This document shows positions 9,552 to 20,953 of a stretch of DNA of 64,000 bases, one piece after another (within the stretch, counting starts at the first letter, position 1; the number at the start of each line of letters is the position of its first letter). Origin of the DNA: Phialocephala subalpina (lineage: Eukaryota; Ascomycota; Leotiomycetes; Helotiales; Mollisiaceae); assembly GCA_900073065.1 (NCBI GenBank), contig FJOG01000044.1, forward strand, positions 21,632 to 85,631, in the 5' to 3' direction. The notes under the pieces were generated by a model. The model saw only the letters and a list, made by a program, of their open reading frames with translations, ran no database searches and was not told the origin of the DNA. A program made the translations under genes and the position numbers.

Positions 9552-12500
9552 ATGTCCAATCCACTTGATATCACAGTTGGGCAGGCACGCGAGATCGTCC
9601 TCGCTGAGAGCAAAAAGAAAGGATGGGCGCGGCCCGAGCTCCTTCAATCGCAGAATCCAGAGGCCCAGGAAGCTTTGGAGCTTCTGCGAAATACTCGAGA
9701 AGCACTTGGGGATACAGTTGATATGTACGCATACCCTAAAATATTTGATGGTGCTTTAGCTGATATTTCAAGACTCGCAAGGGGCATCTATTCACGGAGG
9801 GGCCGCTTTATCTTGGAATTGATTCAAAACGTTGAAGACTGCGATTTTAACCATACTGACACACCTTCGATCAGTTTTGAAGTCGGTCCACAGAAGATTG
9901 TCGTGGAAAGTAACCAGGATGGCTTCAAAGCAACTGATGTCGCCCAAATCTGCCACACAGGAAACAGCTGGAAGAGAGGAAGGCGAGGGTACGTCGGCGA
10001 GAAAGGGATTGGGTTCAAATCCGTCTTTAAGGTTGCATCCAGAGTTGACATACAGTCAAACGCATTTTCCTTCTTTTTTGAATACAACGGGGGAGAAACC
10101 AGCGAGGAAAGGCTAGGAATCATCACCCCAATTGTCGGAAATGATCCTATCCCACCGAATGAGCGCCCTCTCACCAGGATGACCCTCACCCTGAACGGCG
10201 ACACTCCATACCCTGACTTGGTTTCTGATTTTACGGCGATCCCCGAGACCTTGCTCCTGTTCTTGACCAAACTCAAGGAGATCAGGTTCAAAATCCATTT
10301 CCCAGATCAAGGAAGGACGGCATTCAACATATTTCGCAAATCAGCCGAGGCAGATGGGACTACACGCATATCTAAGGTCGAGGAAGGGTCTGATCGTCCA
10401 GATGAATGGCGATATCATGTTGTCAGAGCCCCAGTGGAAGGGCTACCACATGAACCCGATCGACCCGAAATTACCGAATGCGAAGGAGTCTTAGCCTTCC
10501 CAGTTGATGACCATGGTCGTCCACGCATACATACCGGATATGACGTCTATGCATTTCTTCCAGTTTGCACTGTTGGTTTCAATGTAAGTGCACTTAACCA
10601 TGGCTAAGTTGCTCCACTGACGGTAGTACTAGTTCTTGCTCCAAGCAGATTTCCTTTTAGAAGCAAGCAGACAAGAAGTTATTGTCGATTCAGCCTGGAA
10701 CAATACCATTATCGACTCCATTGCAGAAGCTTTTTGCAACGCTATGGTTCGCTTCTGTGCAAACCCTTCGCTTCGCTTTCACTGGATGAGATTCTTACCA
10801 ATTGGGAGAGCGTTTGGCATGAATCCACTATGGAAGAACTTGTCATCCAAAGTGATCGACCTGCTGAACCAGCAACGAGTACTTTATCCTCACGATCCTA
10901 GTCAACTATACCTTCAAGGACTACTCAGCCAAGCATCAAGTTTACGAACACTTCCCCCAAACTACCTGGACAGAAATGGGTTGCCACTGTTTGCAGACCG
11001 ACCTGGAATAAACAGAAAATACCTTTCCCTTTGCTATGAACAGGAAGATGTCGAAGTACTCAAAACAGCTTTCCTGTTAAGAGATATCGAGGACATCCAC
11101 ATGTTCTATAGAATAAAACAGGACTTGGAGAGTCCTAGCTCAATCATGACGGATGCTGGCACCGCTGCTGACTGGCATAGTCGTGCAGCTGATCTTATAT
11201 CATCCATTTTGGAACGATCTCCCGATGTCGGAAGCATGATAAAAGATAGGTTAGATCTCATCCCACTGAGCGATGGACGCTGGGTGAGAGCGTCAACCGA
11301 AGACTTGCATTTCCCCTCTCGGAATGAACCAGCTATACCCCCCGACTTGGTGACGACGATTCATCAAACAGCAGCCAGGAATACCTCACGGAGAATTATG
11401 TTCGAATACCTCGGAGTTACTGGCATTCATTCTGCGAGAGTCATTGATCGACTGTGGGCGTCATATTTACAACACGATGGAGCATTCAATTTGGGTGCCT
11501 CGAAAGCACATTTCATGTACCTGTATTGGCATTATGCAAATATTGATGATGCAAGATTCTCACGGCTTTGGCTCTACAATAGCCATTTGAATAAGGTCAC
11601 ATGTCAGCATAGTCTTATGTATATGCCTTTCGACGACGAATATGGACCACTGGAGCTCTTGAAAGCAGTGCCGGATCCTGGAAATCCTAGACATGTTGCA
11701 CCCGAGTGCCCCGTGGTCTACCTCAATGCTGAGTATATGGACTTATTTCCTCCAACCACTCGACGGCATGACTTATCCTGGTTGGATTGGCTGGAAAGGG
11801 TTCTCAGAGTACGTCGCATGCCCCGGCTTAAGCATGATGCAGGGTCATTATCTCCTGAATTCCGGCACATTCTTCGGTATCGGCCAGAGAAGATTGTCAG
11901 ACTTTTGGGGATGCATTGGGCGCTCTACAGGAGAGAGATGAACAATCGTATCGAGGAGGAGATATCCCGTGCAGAAGTTACATGTCAAGATGCTTCGCGA
12001 GCAGTACTGTCGAGTACATACTTTCCCTTGCCGAGCTTGACGCAAAAGGCTCAGGAACTTCGGATTCCTCGAAGCTTTCCATTCCTAGCCGTTCCTGGTC
12101 TTTCTGAGGAGGACAGAGCATTCGAAGATTGGAGGTTTCTTGAGAGATTTGACGTCAAGTTCGAAGCTAATCTTGCCTTTTACTTGGACGCTTTACGACA
12201 GCACGAAGCCCAAGTTCATCAGTCTTGGAACAGCGACACCAGAAATGGCATCCTTAAAACATATGAATGGATTGCAGATCAATATAACGAGATGAACAGG
12301 ACCATGGTAGTGTAAGTCATCACCCTTCTGCAGGAAGTGAAACATCAGGTTGAACTCTGATAGAGAAACATTCCATCGAGACAGCTTAATACTGCATCCA
12401 CGGGCATTTCAATCAGGTTCCACAACAGCCAGTTGGCTTGACGCCCAAAGTTGTGTATGGAGAGGACCTGAAAACCTCCTAGACAAGACATCCTTAGCCA

Positions 12501-14821
12501 CAGTAGCTTTATATCGAAGTAATCGAAAAGTGGAGCGCCTTTTCCGTGAGATTCTCGGCATCAAAAATGCAAATTGGTGTGATTATCGAGATATGCTCTT
12601 GCAATTCAGGAGAAGCCAGACAACACCACCTGACTTATGGGATAAAATACTACGGCTATATAAGCTACTTTCGGAAAGCAGGATAAGCGATGAAGACTGG
12701 GGCTCACTTCTGTAAGTCAGTCCGTATCAAGTTTTCTAGCAGACTCTAATCAAGAGCCTTCAGAAATACGTTCGAGAATGATCGTTTGATATATGTTCCG
12801 TCTGGTCCCGCGTGGTTCGCGCCTTCTCAGTGCCTTTGGGCCAGTCCTGTGCCAATCCCGGGCAAGGCTATTATGGACGACTTATATTCAGATGACCTGA
12901 GACCCTTCTTTCAAGACCGTTTGAGAATATCTCCGGCTGCTCTTACAACGCTTGTGGAAGGACTCTGCTCTCTGGCCCACGGACAGCCCTCAATAATCGA
13001 AGTCAAAAAAATGATATGGGCGATCAGCGCAAAGGACCCGAAGAGAAGCGATCTAACTCCTCTGTTGTCTTGCAACATCCTTCCTGTTAAAAAGGCAAGG
13101 CATGACTCAGCCAACGTATCCCTCCAAAACTGCGGCAGCGATTTCACTGTGGTTGATCGAACGAAGCTCGCGGATATCTTTAAGGGGCATGTCGGATTCT
13201 TGGACTTTTCTCTGGAAGAGGTGCGGCAGTTAGATCCCTTTTTGCAGGCCCTGGACCTGAGCAAAAAGTACTTGTCACGTGTGTGTACAGATGAGACTGC
13301 CTGTAGTGACGATGGCGTCTTGGACGTGGACTTGACCGAGAATTTTAAGAATAGGGCTTACGATCTCCTCCGGTAAGTGGACAAATCATGATAGGATCGG
13401 AATACTGACAGAAAGCTGCAGCTGCGCCGTTTCCAGTCGTAGTCCACTTGTTCAGGGAGGCCCTCTACTACTCTACAATCGACTTTTGGCGACCACAGTC
13501 CTGAAAACAGACGGCATATCAACTCAATACACAGTTACATACGAATCCGGCAATAAGATAGGACCAATAACTCGAAGCACCGGGCATGTGCATATCCAGG
13601 AACGAGATGGCGGTTGGCAAATATTCGTTCCCCGAAACGGAGATGCCAGGGAAGTCTGCTATATGAGAGAACTCCCGCACGCTCTGACAAAACTGTTCAA
13701 AATCGCGCAGTCCACCAGCGAGAATATTAGTCACGTCCTCAATTCCAGCATTGCCGTGATAGATGAACTCCTAGAACAGGGAGGAATTGGCAAAGTGCCG
13801 GGCATCGAGTCCCCACCGAGAAGAGCTGTTGAAGGCATGGATGAATATGGGGTTGACATCGGCGAAGAAGCGGCACCTTCTGAAGTAAGCGGAGCAGTCC
13901 CAAGAGCTTTTTCGCGCTCAGAAACTCCATCTTCAAGCATTTTTGGAGAACGCGATGTGCGAACACCTCCTCGTCAAGTTGTTCCTCCTCCGAGAAGCCC
14001 TAGTCTGGCATACCCTGAAGGAAATGACTTTTTCACAGATAATGCATATCTAGAACTTCTTGACAATGTTATTCGCATCGCTCGCCGGACAATTTTACCA
14101 CACAGCAATGCGCTAGCAGGGCCTGCTAATGGACAATTTCACCCAGGCTTTGATCATGATGCTGCGTTTGGTACCCGATCACAGGGACAAATGAATCACG
14201 ATTTCAAGATTGGAGCTGCAGGAGAACTCTTTGTAAGTAGCCTGGATCCAAAATTCCGTCCAAGATTCTTACAATGGAATATCACAGGCATATGAGTGTC
14301 TTGCAAATCTGGCACTCTCGTCCTTTGGCTGGCACAACTGGACAAGCACGATACGCAAGGAAGTCCTCATTCATCCCGAATATAGAGATATGGGTGCGTG
14401 GCCGGGCCGGCGCGAGACATCTGACCTTCTTTACGATGATACCAGGAGTATGCTCACTAGATATCTCATCAACGCGGGATATTTGGATGAGAACGTCTGG
14501 GCAGGCGCTACTCCAAAGTACTTGATCGAGGTCAAGACAACAACTGGCCGTTTCGGTGATCGATTTTATATGAGTAGTAACCAATTCCGTCTGGTAGGTC
14601 ACACTTCCACTCATTGCGTTAAAACCCGCTGCTAACTCTCAGAGATGCAAAACATGGCATTGGCACAAGGGCAGATTTCCGAGGGCATATATATCCTTTT
14701 CAGAGTTTATAATCTGGGAAGAGACAATTTGAATGTGCGTATTTATGTCGATCCTGAAGCTCATCGCGGGAGGAGTTTGGCATTTGTGGAACACACGTGG
14801 GCAGTGACAGCAATTCAATAA
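9552..14821 (+). CDS. GHKL ATPase with C-terminal DUF3883 (NO VEIN-like protein)
   Basis: Seven exons: 9552-10583, 10633-12311, 12364-12711, 12764-13372, 13422-14232, 14288-14593 and 14645-14821; 1653 residues. The last intron uses GTAGGT...CAGAG so that CTG joins ATG. The N-terminus is a Bergerat-fold (GHKL/Hsp90-type) ATPase: N-box ELIQNVEDCD (residues 89-98), G1 box SNQDGFKATDV (120-130), and glycine-rich lid GYVGEKGIGFKSVF (146-159). A long helical middle (about 350-1150) has no motif I know; about 1250-1450 is polar and Pro/Ser-rich. The C-terminus (about 1485-1615) matches DUF3883, a predicted PD-(D/E)XK nuclease fold: GAAGELF with a Glu, SDLLYDD with Asp, YLIEVKTTTG (about 1571-1580), then SSNQFRLMQNM. 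The same order of domains is found in plant NO VEIN. Inferred role: ATP-gated nucleic-acid processing or quality control, possibly defence. All ATPase and nuclease-like motifs look intact. Confidence 0.88.
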
Positions 14822-15555
14822 TGAAAAAAAGCAAGATTGTTCAGATTTTATCTTGGCATATCATTGATAGTAAATGTGCTTCTATGAAGTGATTTTCTGT
14901 GTACAATTACAAGGATGTTAGATGTTGGATGTGGATGGAATGTCAAGAATCAAGCATGTAAGGAAGTGTGAATATCATGGGAATCAAGTCGGAAAGAAGA
15001 GAGATGTCTTTCTGTGTCACCAAACTGATTTTTAATTTTTATGTGAAGTCTATAAAGGCTGAAATACCATTGACAGACAACCTAGAGTAAGCTCATTTGA
15101 GTACAACGTGTGAAGTTGATAGCGGTGGCCTAAGCAGAATATCACTTCAACCACGTATACATTCCTCATATTGCATATCTTCTATAATCGAGTCAACCAC
15201 TCGTCCAAAAAGACCCAAAATCCACAATCAGCCAGGTGAAATTAGAAGACGGCTATATTCTCGAAGATGACAAGCAGCTCAAATTCTTAGTCTATGTATG
15301 AGTACATGAAGTCAGATTCTTCCTGTGGTGCCATCTCTTGTCGGCTCTATCCCGTGCAGCTTCTCTCCTTAGACTCGAGCACAGACAAACAAGCCTTGGT
15401 TCGTTCCACTTACTCTTGAGGAAATGTGAGTAGGATCCAGTGATAGCCCTATGAGTGGAGAACACTTCCGCTTAGGCAGTGTCTTGATCGCAGGCGTGGG
15501 GGCCGGCTAACGGTACATTTTATCTCACAAAGAGTATTTGCAGTGTGTTTCTTAG
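14822..15555. other. Intergenic, no gene seen
   Basis: 3' flank of the ATPase-DUF3883 gene. No open frame with codon bias; nothing recognisable. Confidence 0.5.
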
Positions 15556-16577
15556 ATGGGCAGGATCCAAGCTGCCTATATACAACCAAATCATGTTTTC
15601 TTCGAGAAGAGATGGTGGAGGAAGACTCCGGAAGAGTATAAAGTTCCGAAGAGAAAAAATTATGAGGTGTCAGTAGATTTCGAGCTTCAAATTGCTTCTA
15701 GAAATGTTCTAGAGCGGAGTGTCTTCATCTATATTCAGGTTCTGGAAGGACTTAGGGTAGCCCTCACTATCCAAAGTTTCCAACTACCCGAACATCAAAC
15801 TCACAACCCCACAAGAAGATGGCTGAACGCTTTGCGGAAAGCCTGCCAGCGCTATCATGATAGCTGACATGACCGGAAAACTCATGGACATGCAACAGCA
15901 GCTCGCTGTCAAAGCACCTCCTGGCACCGAAACGCAAGTCAACCTCTACGATCTCCACCCCCGCGTCGACAATGTCTACCGATCAATCCGCAAAACCGAA
16001 GTTCTTCCAGCCCATAACATTGGCGCACATCCTCAACCCCAGGGTGTATATCATGCTGTCGTCATTGTCCCTCCCGCCGATTAAGAGCACCCGATGGCCC
16101 GACTCTCTAGAGAATATATTCACGTCGAGGAGGATGGCTTTCCTCTTTCATGGTTGAGGAAGGACACGGATGAATATGGGAATATTATCAAGAAATTCAA
16201 GCATAAGATAGGTCCAAAATACCATGTTACGGGCAAAAAAGAGAGCCAGCAGTCCTCTACGAAGCTTCACCCCGATCATCGCATTAAGAAGAGCGCCAAG
16301 CTAGGCACTACCCACGAGGCTAGCGAACGACGTGTTCCTCTTGCAGTGGCAAATCAGAATATCTCTAGGGGCGCAAATTCGAGCGGAAGATCTGACAATG
16401 ATAAGAAGAAGATGGCCGGCGCAATGCTTCCCCGTGCTTCGCCTCCAAAGGCTTTTCCTTCTTTCATGCAGGGTTAGTCTTATCCATATCGCTTGTGCAA
16501 ACAGTGTGTTCGTACCTCTAAAGAGAGAAGGAATTTACTAACAACATTTACAGCCTCACAATGTGTCCAAAGATAGC
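15556..16577 (+). pseudogene. Possible decayed or orphan coding region
   Basis: Three consecutive open stretches on the + strand (15556-15867, 15857-16084, 16094-16477) overlap or abut in different frames. The second begins with ATG at 15857 and uses GTC/CTC/ACC codons typical of real fungal genes. The third is hydrophilic and ends at a plausible intron donor (G|GTTAGT near 16472) with an acceptor at 16558, after which the frame closes at once. No domain is recognised. The pattern fits a gene broken by frameshifts, or unrelated short frames; I cannot decide from sequence alone. Confidence 0.3.
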
Positions 16578-17477
16578 TTCGTTCCCTTCAACTTCGATGC
16601 CTCTGGCTTCTATATCCGCGTCCGGTCAAGCTAGCAACGAGAACACTTCGCCATCATGTGTCCCTGTTGACACCACAACAACCCCTCTCGCCAAACAGGA
16701 GAAAATGCAAGCTTCAGGGTATCTTAAAGCTAAGTCGCGTGTTTCAAGGATCGGCCCAGAGCTGCATGCCTTTCCACTAGTCAAAAAGGTGATTTGAGGA
16801 GAGTTAATTGTATTGCTTATTGGAAACTATCTTGCGCAGGGAATATGACAAGTCTGGTGGTGCAGAAGTTGCGATCTCTCGTCGGACTTTCGGTTAATCC
16901 GTATAGGTGGTTTTGTGGACATGTCTTGATTTCTGAGGAGAGCAGCAGTTTGGCAGTTAAACGAGGCCAACGAGTGGGAATTTGGAGGATCATTCATCTG
17001 CATATCCCAACATGTGTAGTAGATGAGATAAACACATAGTCTTCAGCCCAAACGTTCCTTTCCTCATCTCAGAGACCATCGTGAATGAAGTTGTTTTGTA
17101 AGAATGGGCCGATAAAGTCCAGTCCGCCACCTCGAGGAAGTTGGCCATTTTTCTGGGTGGTATGAAGATCTATGAGATACTATGAGGTCTGGGCATTTAC
17201 TATGGGTAAAAGATCGTATTATTAAGTCTAGAGAACTAACTAGGGAGGAGAGTAAGGATATAAGAGTCTGCGAGATTACCCCTGAACTATACTCCATATG
17301 GAATGAGAGTTTGACCGACTACACGTGACCAGCAACTAACAAGATCTGTACCCAAAACCCCGAACTATCTCCAGCCAACTTATCAACAACAGCGCCTAAT
17401 TCTGATAAGAAAGAGTTAGAAGCCCTTTGGACGCCAAATACAAAGCTCGATACACCGGAACGACGACTTGTTAACTC
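16578..17477. other. Intergenic, weak open frames only
   Basis: Short open frames at 16561-16797 and 16794-17039 have no motif. No repeat or transposon end was seen before the SDR gene. Confidence 0.4.
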
Positions 17478-17841
17478 CTACTCCTTCGGAAGCTTGGCTA
17501 TCCGTTCATACTCCTCTTCGATCATCCCCCATATCTTTTCCACCAATCCTTCTTTCTTGAATCTCTTCAGGAGCTCCTCCACCTCAGGTCCCGCACTCTC
17601 ATTGAATTGATCCGCGGAATAAACACCACTCCCCTTCAGCCCATCAATACCTCTCGCAACCTCCACCCCTTCACCCAGCGGCACGGCCTCTTCGACACCA
17701 TCCTTTGCTTGAAACCGAGCACTTGTAGCATAGAACAAATGCCTTTGCCCACTCTCCAGCTCCGGAATGTATATCAACGGCCCTAACAACTTAAACACAG
17801 TCAACACCCCGAAAAGCAGCCCAGTAGTCCCTCTCGCAATA

Positions 17842-17892
17842 AGTCAAACCCCCTAGAAGTGGGCCCCCCCCTGTTCTGGGCCACCTCGCTTA
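17842..17892. repeat. Left terminal inverted repeat of Fot1-like element
   Basis: 51 bp, matching the reverse complement of 19628-19678 with one mismatch (C at 17884 against T), including a run of eight C. Flanked outside by the TA at 17840-17841. Confidence 0.95.
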
Positions 17893-17977
17893 GCACACCG
17901 CCACTACCCCACCACCCACTTTAACCTCGAATATTTTTATTATTCCTTAATAAAACTCTTCCAAATTTTGCAAGTCA

Positions 17978-19588
17978 TTAGAGCCGATTATAAAGCCCTC
18001 ATATACGGAAGCTGACGTCCAATATGCACTTAAAGACGTGGCAAATGGGAAGTCCTTACGAAAATCCTCTCTCGACTGGGGTATACCGAGGGGCACTCTT
18101 CAACACAAAGTACTCGGCATTCTTCCTAAGAAAAAGGCCTATACGCATTTACAGAGGCTTGCCCCGATCCAAGAGCAACGTCTTACAGACTGGGTACTAG
18201 TTCAGGAAAGCTTAGGGCTCAACCCTACACATACACAAATCCGAGTTTTTATTGGCCGTATCTTAGCCTCTCGACGCGATGCTGCACTACTCGGAAAACG
18301 TTGGATGACTGGATTTCTTCGCCGGAATCTTGTTCTTAAGACCAAAAAGCAATTTAGAATCGATTCTATGCGTATCAATAGTGCTACATTTGATATTATT
18401 AAGGCTTGGTTTCAAAAATTGGAGATACCGGCGATCAAAGCAATCAAAGTTGAAAACCGATGGAATATGGATGAAGTAGGGATCATAGAAGGCCAAGGGG
18501 AGAATGGATTAATAGTTGGGAGTGCTAAGAAACGTTTCATTCAAAAGAAACAACCAAGTTCTAAAGCTTAGACCTCATTTATTGAGTGCATCTCTCCGAG
18601 CGGCCGAGCCATCTTTCCGATCGTTATATTTAAGGGAAAATCAGTCCAACAACAATAGTTTCCTATGGGATTAAAAGAGTATAAAGGCTAGAAGTTTACT
18701 GCAACCGACAATAGATAGACATTTAACGATACTACTTTGGAGTGGTTACAAACCGTCTTTATACCCCAAACGGCACCACGTGACTCAAAAGAGCCCCGTC
18801 TACTCATATTAAATGGCCATAGGAGCCATGAAACAATAGAATTCATGTAGGAGTACTTTTCTAACAATATCCACTTGTTATTCTTACCACCGCACACTTC
18901 ACATGTGCTCTAACCTTTGGATTTATCTATTTTCTCCCCCCTTAAATCCGCTTATCGAAAGCGGTTAAGTTCGCTGTCTCTTATCAACGATTCGACGCCT
19001 ATAGGGAAGCAAAACTTCTTGAAATGTTATAAGTAAGCTCGGATAGATACTTTAACAAAAGGAAACTGCAAAGTAGGTTGGAAAGCCTCAAAGTTATAGC
19101 CACCGAACATCTCGAAGCCTCTTATGAACCGATTATTGCTTGAGAATAGTAATAAAGCGGCCGAGAAGCCTTTACAATTGTCAAGAAAGGATACAGTACC
19201 TAAATGGATTCAAGATTCATCATTTGGGGTTTAGAAAACCCCTCAAAAAAGTGAAGATGTCCGAGAACAATCGAGGCAAATCACGAGACTTAAGCAGACC
19301 GATACGGCAACTGCTAGGGTGCTTTTTAGGAAAATAGCTAAGGGCTTAAACGATAAGGACTTTGTTATTGCTAAGCAAGAGCGCAAGATCCAAGCATTGG
19401 AAGCTAAGGTAGTCCAACTTGAGCCTAGAAAACGGCGGAAAGTAAAGACTAGTCCAAATTCCAAGTTCGCTGATATCGAGAAAATCTACAAAGCACAAAT
19501 GGAAGCTAGGGACCGCCAAAATATACCATTAGATTCCGATGACTTCCCTAGTATAGCCTCTACTTTATCTCATATATCTATTAGTTGA
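17978..19588 (+). pseudogene. Fot1/pogo transposase, inactivated by RIP-type stops
   Basis: Domain order: psq-type helix-turn-helix (YALKDVANGKSLRKSSLDWG), a CENP-B/Tc5 type HTH (LGLNPTHTQIRVFIGRIL, GKRWMTGFLRR), then a DDE_1 core with NMDEVGI (first Asp) and LILNGHRSH, where the second catalytic Asp is replaced by Asn, and LPPHTSHVL. A coiled-coil tail with RKRRKVKTS basic patch ends at 19588. No start ATG is visible; the expected start near 17978 reads TTA. Six stops lie in one undisturbed frame: TAG at 18569, 18656, 18689, 18716 and 18848 at positions where the family has Trp, and TAA at 18911 for Gln (expected LQPLD). All are C:G to T:A changes, the RIP pattern. A frameshift near 18970 and at least three further stops follow. 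Confidence 0.9.
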
Positions 19589-19627
19589 TTAAAAAGTTAT
19601 TCGCGGTCGAACTAAGTAGGTTGGAAT

Positions 19628-19678
19628 TAAGCGAAGTGGCCCAGAACAGGGGGGGGCCCACTTCTAGGGGGTTTGACT
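19628..19678. repeat. Right terminal inverted repeat of Fot1-like element
   Basis: Partner of the left repeat; flanked outside by the TA at 19679-19680. Confidence 0.95.
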
Positions 19679-20399
19679 TACCCGACTTCACAGAGCCAGG
19701 GAAATCATGGATGAATGAGACGGTGGGTGCTTGTTGAGCAAAATGCGCATGTATCAAGGTAACGATTGAGGCGCTGTGGCCGCGCTGCTTGATCATATCT
19801 CCAGTTTTGACTTTCCAACCCTGTAAATCGTCTAGATTGATAGCACCTTCTTTGGTGCCGCAGAGCACGCTGACGACGCGGCGGATGCCAGTCGCGGCTT
19901 TGAGGAGCGGGAGGAGGTTGAGGATGAAGCGGGCACGGGAGTAGTGTTTGAGAGATGCGGACAGGTGCAAACCTTCTTTGGTTTCTGGAACTGTCGTAAG
20001 TCACGCAATTCTCCTGCCATATAGGTACATCATGACAGGATACATACTAACACCCGAAACCAACGTCCCGGCGCTCAGAAACAGTACATTCGCAGCCTCC
20101 TCGTTGGCTTGGATCTGCTCGCACACAGAATCCACGGTCCGAATCAGGCTTACATCGGCTTGGATGAAGGTGTACTGGGCGTCGGCGTTCAGCTTCTTGC
20201 ACTCAGCCGCGATGCGATCAGAGGCCTGTTGAGAGCGACCGATGTTGTAGATGCGAGGTTGGCGGGCGAGGCGGGCAAATTCCTTGAGGGTGTATTCGCC
20301 GATGCCGCTGGTGCCGCCCACGAAGATAGCGACGAGGCCAGAGGGGAGGGTGGTGGGGATGCAAGCGTTGGAGGCTTGAACTGCCGTTAGGGAGACCAT

Positions 20400-20953
20400 T
20401 TGGCGACTAGTTAGGTAGGATTTTATGGGAGATTGACTAGTAACGGGGCGTGTGAGCTAGGTAGATAAAAGGACATAAGTGATACTATTCTTGCCAACGT
20501 GTCCCAATGAGAAAGGTCGTATCTAAATAAGTGCTTTGCAGAGGTCCCGGTCGGCTAGTCTATAGACCGCTTCAACTGAGCAGCGAATTGGTCGGCCTAA
20601 TAGAAACCCGATCAATTCAGTCAAGTGATCCACTCGCCAGATTAGCGAAAAGGGACTTTTTGAGCCTTAATATGGCTTTCTGAGATTGGTTTAATTTTGG
20701 TTTAAACTTTGAATAGAGATAGCTGGTTGTCACTCGAGCTTCGGGAATAACTTGAATAGAATCTTGCGGTTGAAATTCAGCAAATATGAAGCATTTCAAG
20801 CATACATAGGCTGCTTTCGACCTGGGATATTTATACTTGTGATAGCTAATGTTTAGTTATATATAGATACTTGAACGCTATCAAAAGACGCAAAACAATA
20901 TTCGCGAATATTCGTTCTGACGCAGCAAACGGAAGCAAGAACATTGCACAGAC
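20400..20953. other. Intergenic, no gene seen
   Basis: Upstream flank of the dehydrogenase and 3' flank of the NACHT gene. No recognisable feature. Confidence 0.5.

Larger units (their letters stand above)
17842..19678 (-). mobile_element. Fot1/pogo-type Tc1-mariner DNA transposon, 1837 bp
   Basis: The element is bounded by 51 bp terminal inverted repeats (17842-17892 and 19628-19678) that differ at one position and start AGTCAAACCCCCTAGAAG. It is flanked by a TA dinucleotide on each side (17840-17841 and 19679-19680), the target duplication of the Tc1/mariner superfamily. It sits inside the coding sequence of a short-chain dehydrogenase. The transposase reads on the + strand, opposite to the host gene (the element strand here is given relative to the host). 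The transposase is dead, so this copy could move only with an enzyme supplied from elsewhere. Confidence 0.95.
17478..20399 (-). pseudogene. Short-chain dehydrogenase gene interrupted by a Fot1-like transposon
   Basis: Minus strand: exon 1 20399-20048, intron 20047-19991 (GTATGT...CGACAG), exon 2 19990-19679 up to the transposon, then the remaining coding part 17841-17478 beyond it. The N-terminal Rossmann motif GGTSGIGEYTL and the LFLSAGTLVSGV strand are typical of NAD(P)-dependent short-chain dehydrogenases; HYSRARF lies at the catalytic Tyr position. Removing the 1837 bp element and one TA copy restores one continuous frame across the insertion (V-K-S-G | I-A-R-G), with no other stop or frameshift. 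So the gene was intact when hit and has barely decayed since. The C-terminal part keeps the amphipathic LFGVLTVFKLLGPLIYIPE region and a charged tail. Substrate unknown. Unless the element is removed from the transcript, only a truncated enzyme can be made. Confidence 0.9.

Noticed and set aside
17842..19678. The transposon might be spliced out of the SDR transcript like an intron
   Set aside because: The ends begin AG and end CT in host orientation, giving no GT-AG pair at the borders that keeps the frame.
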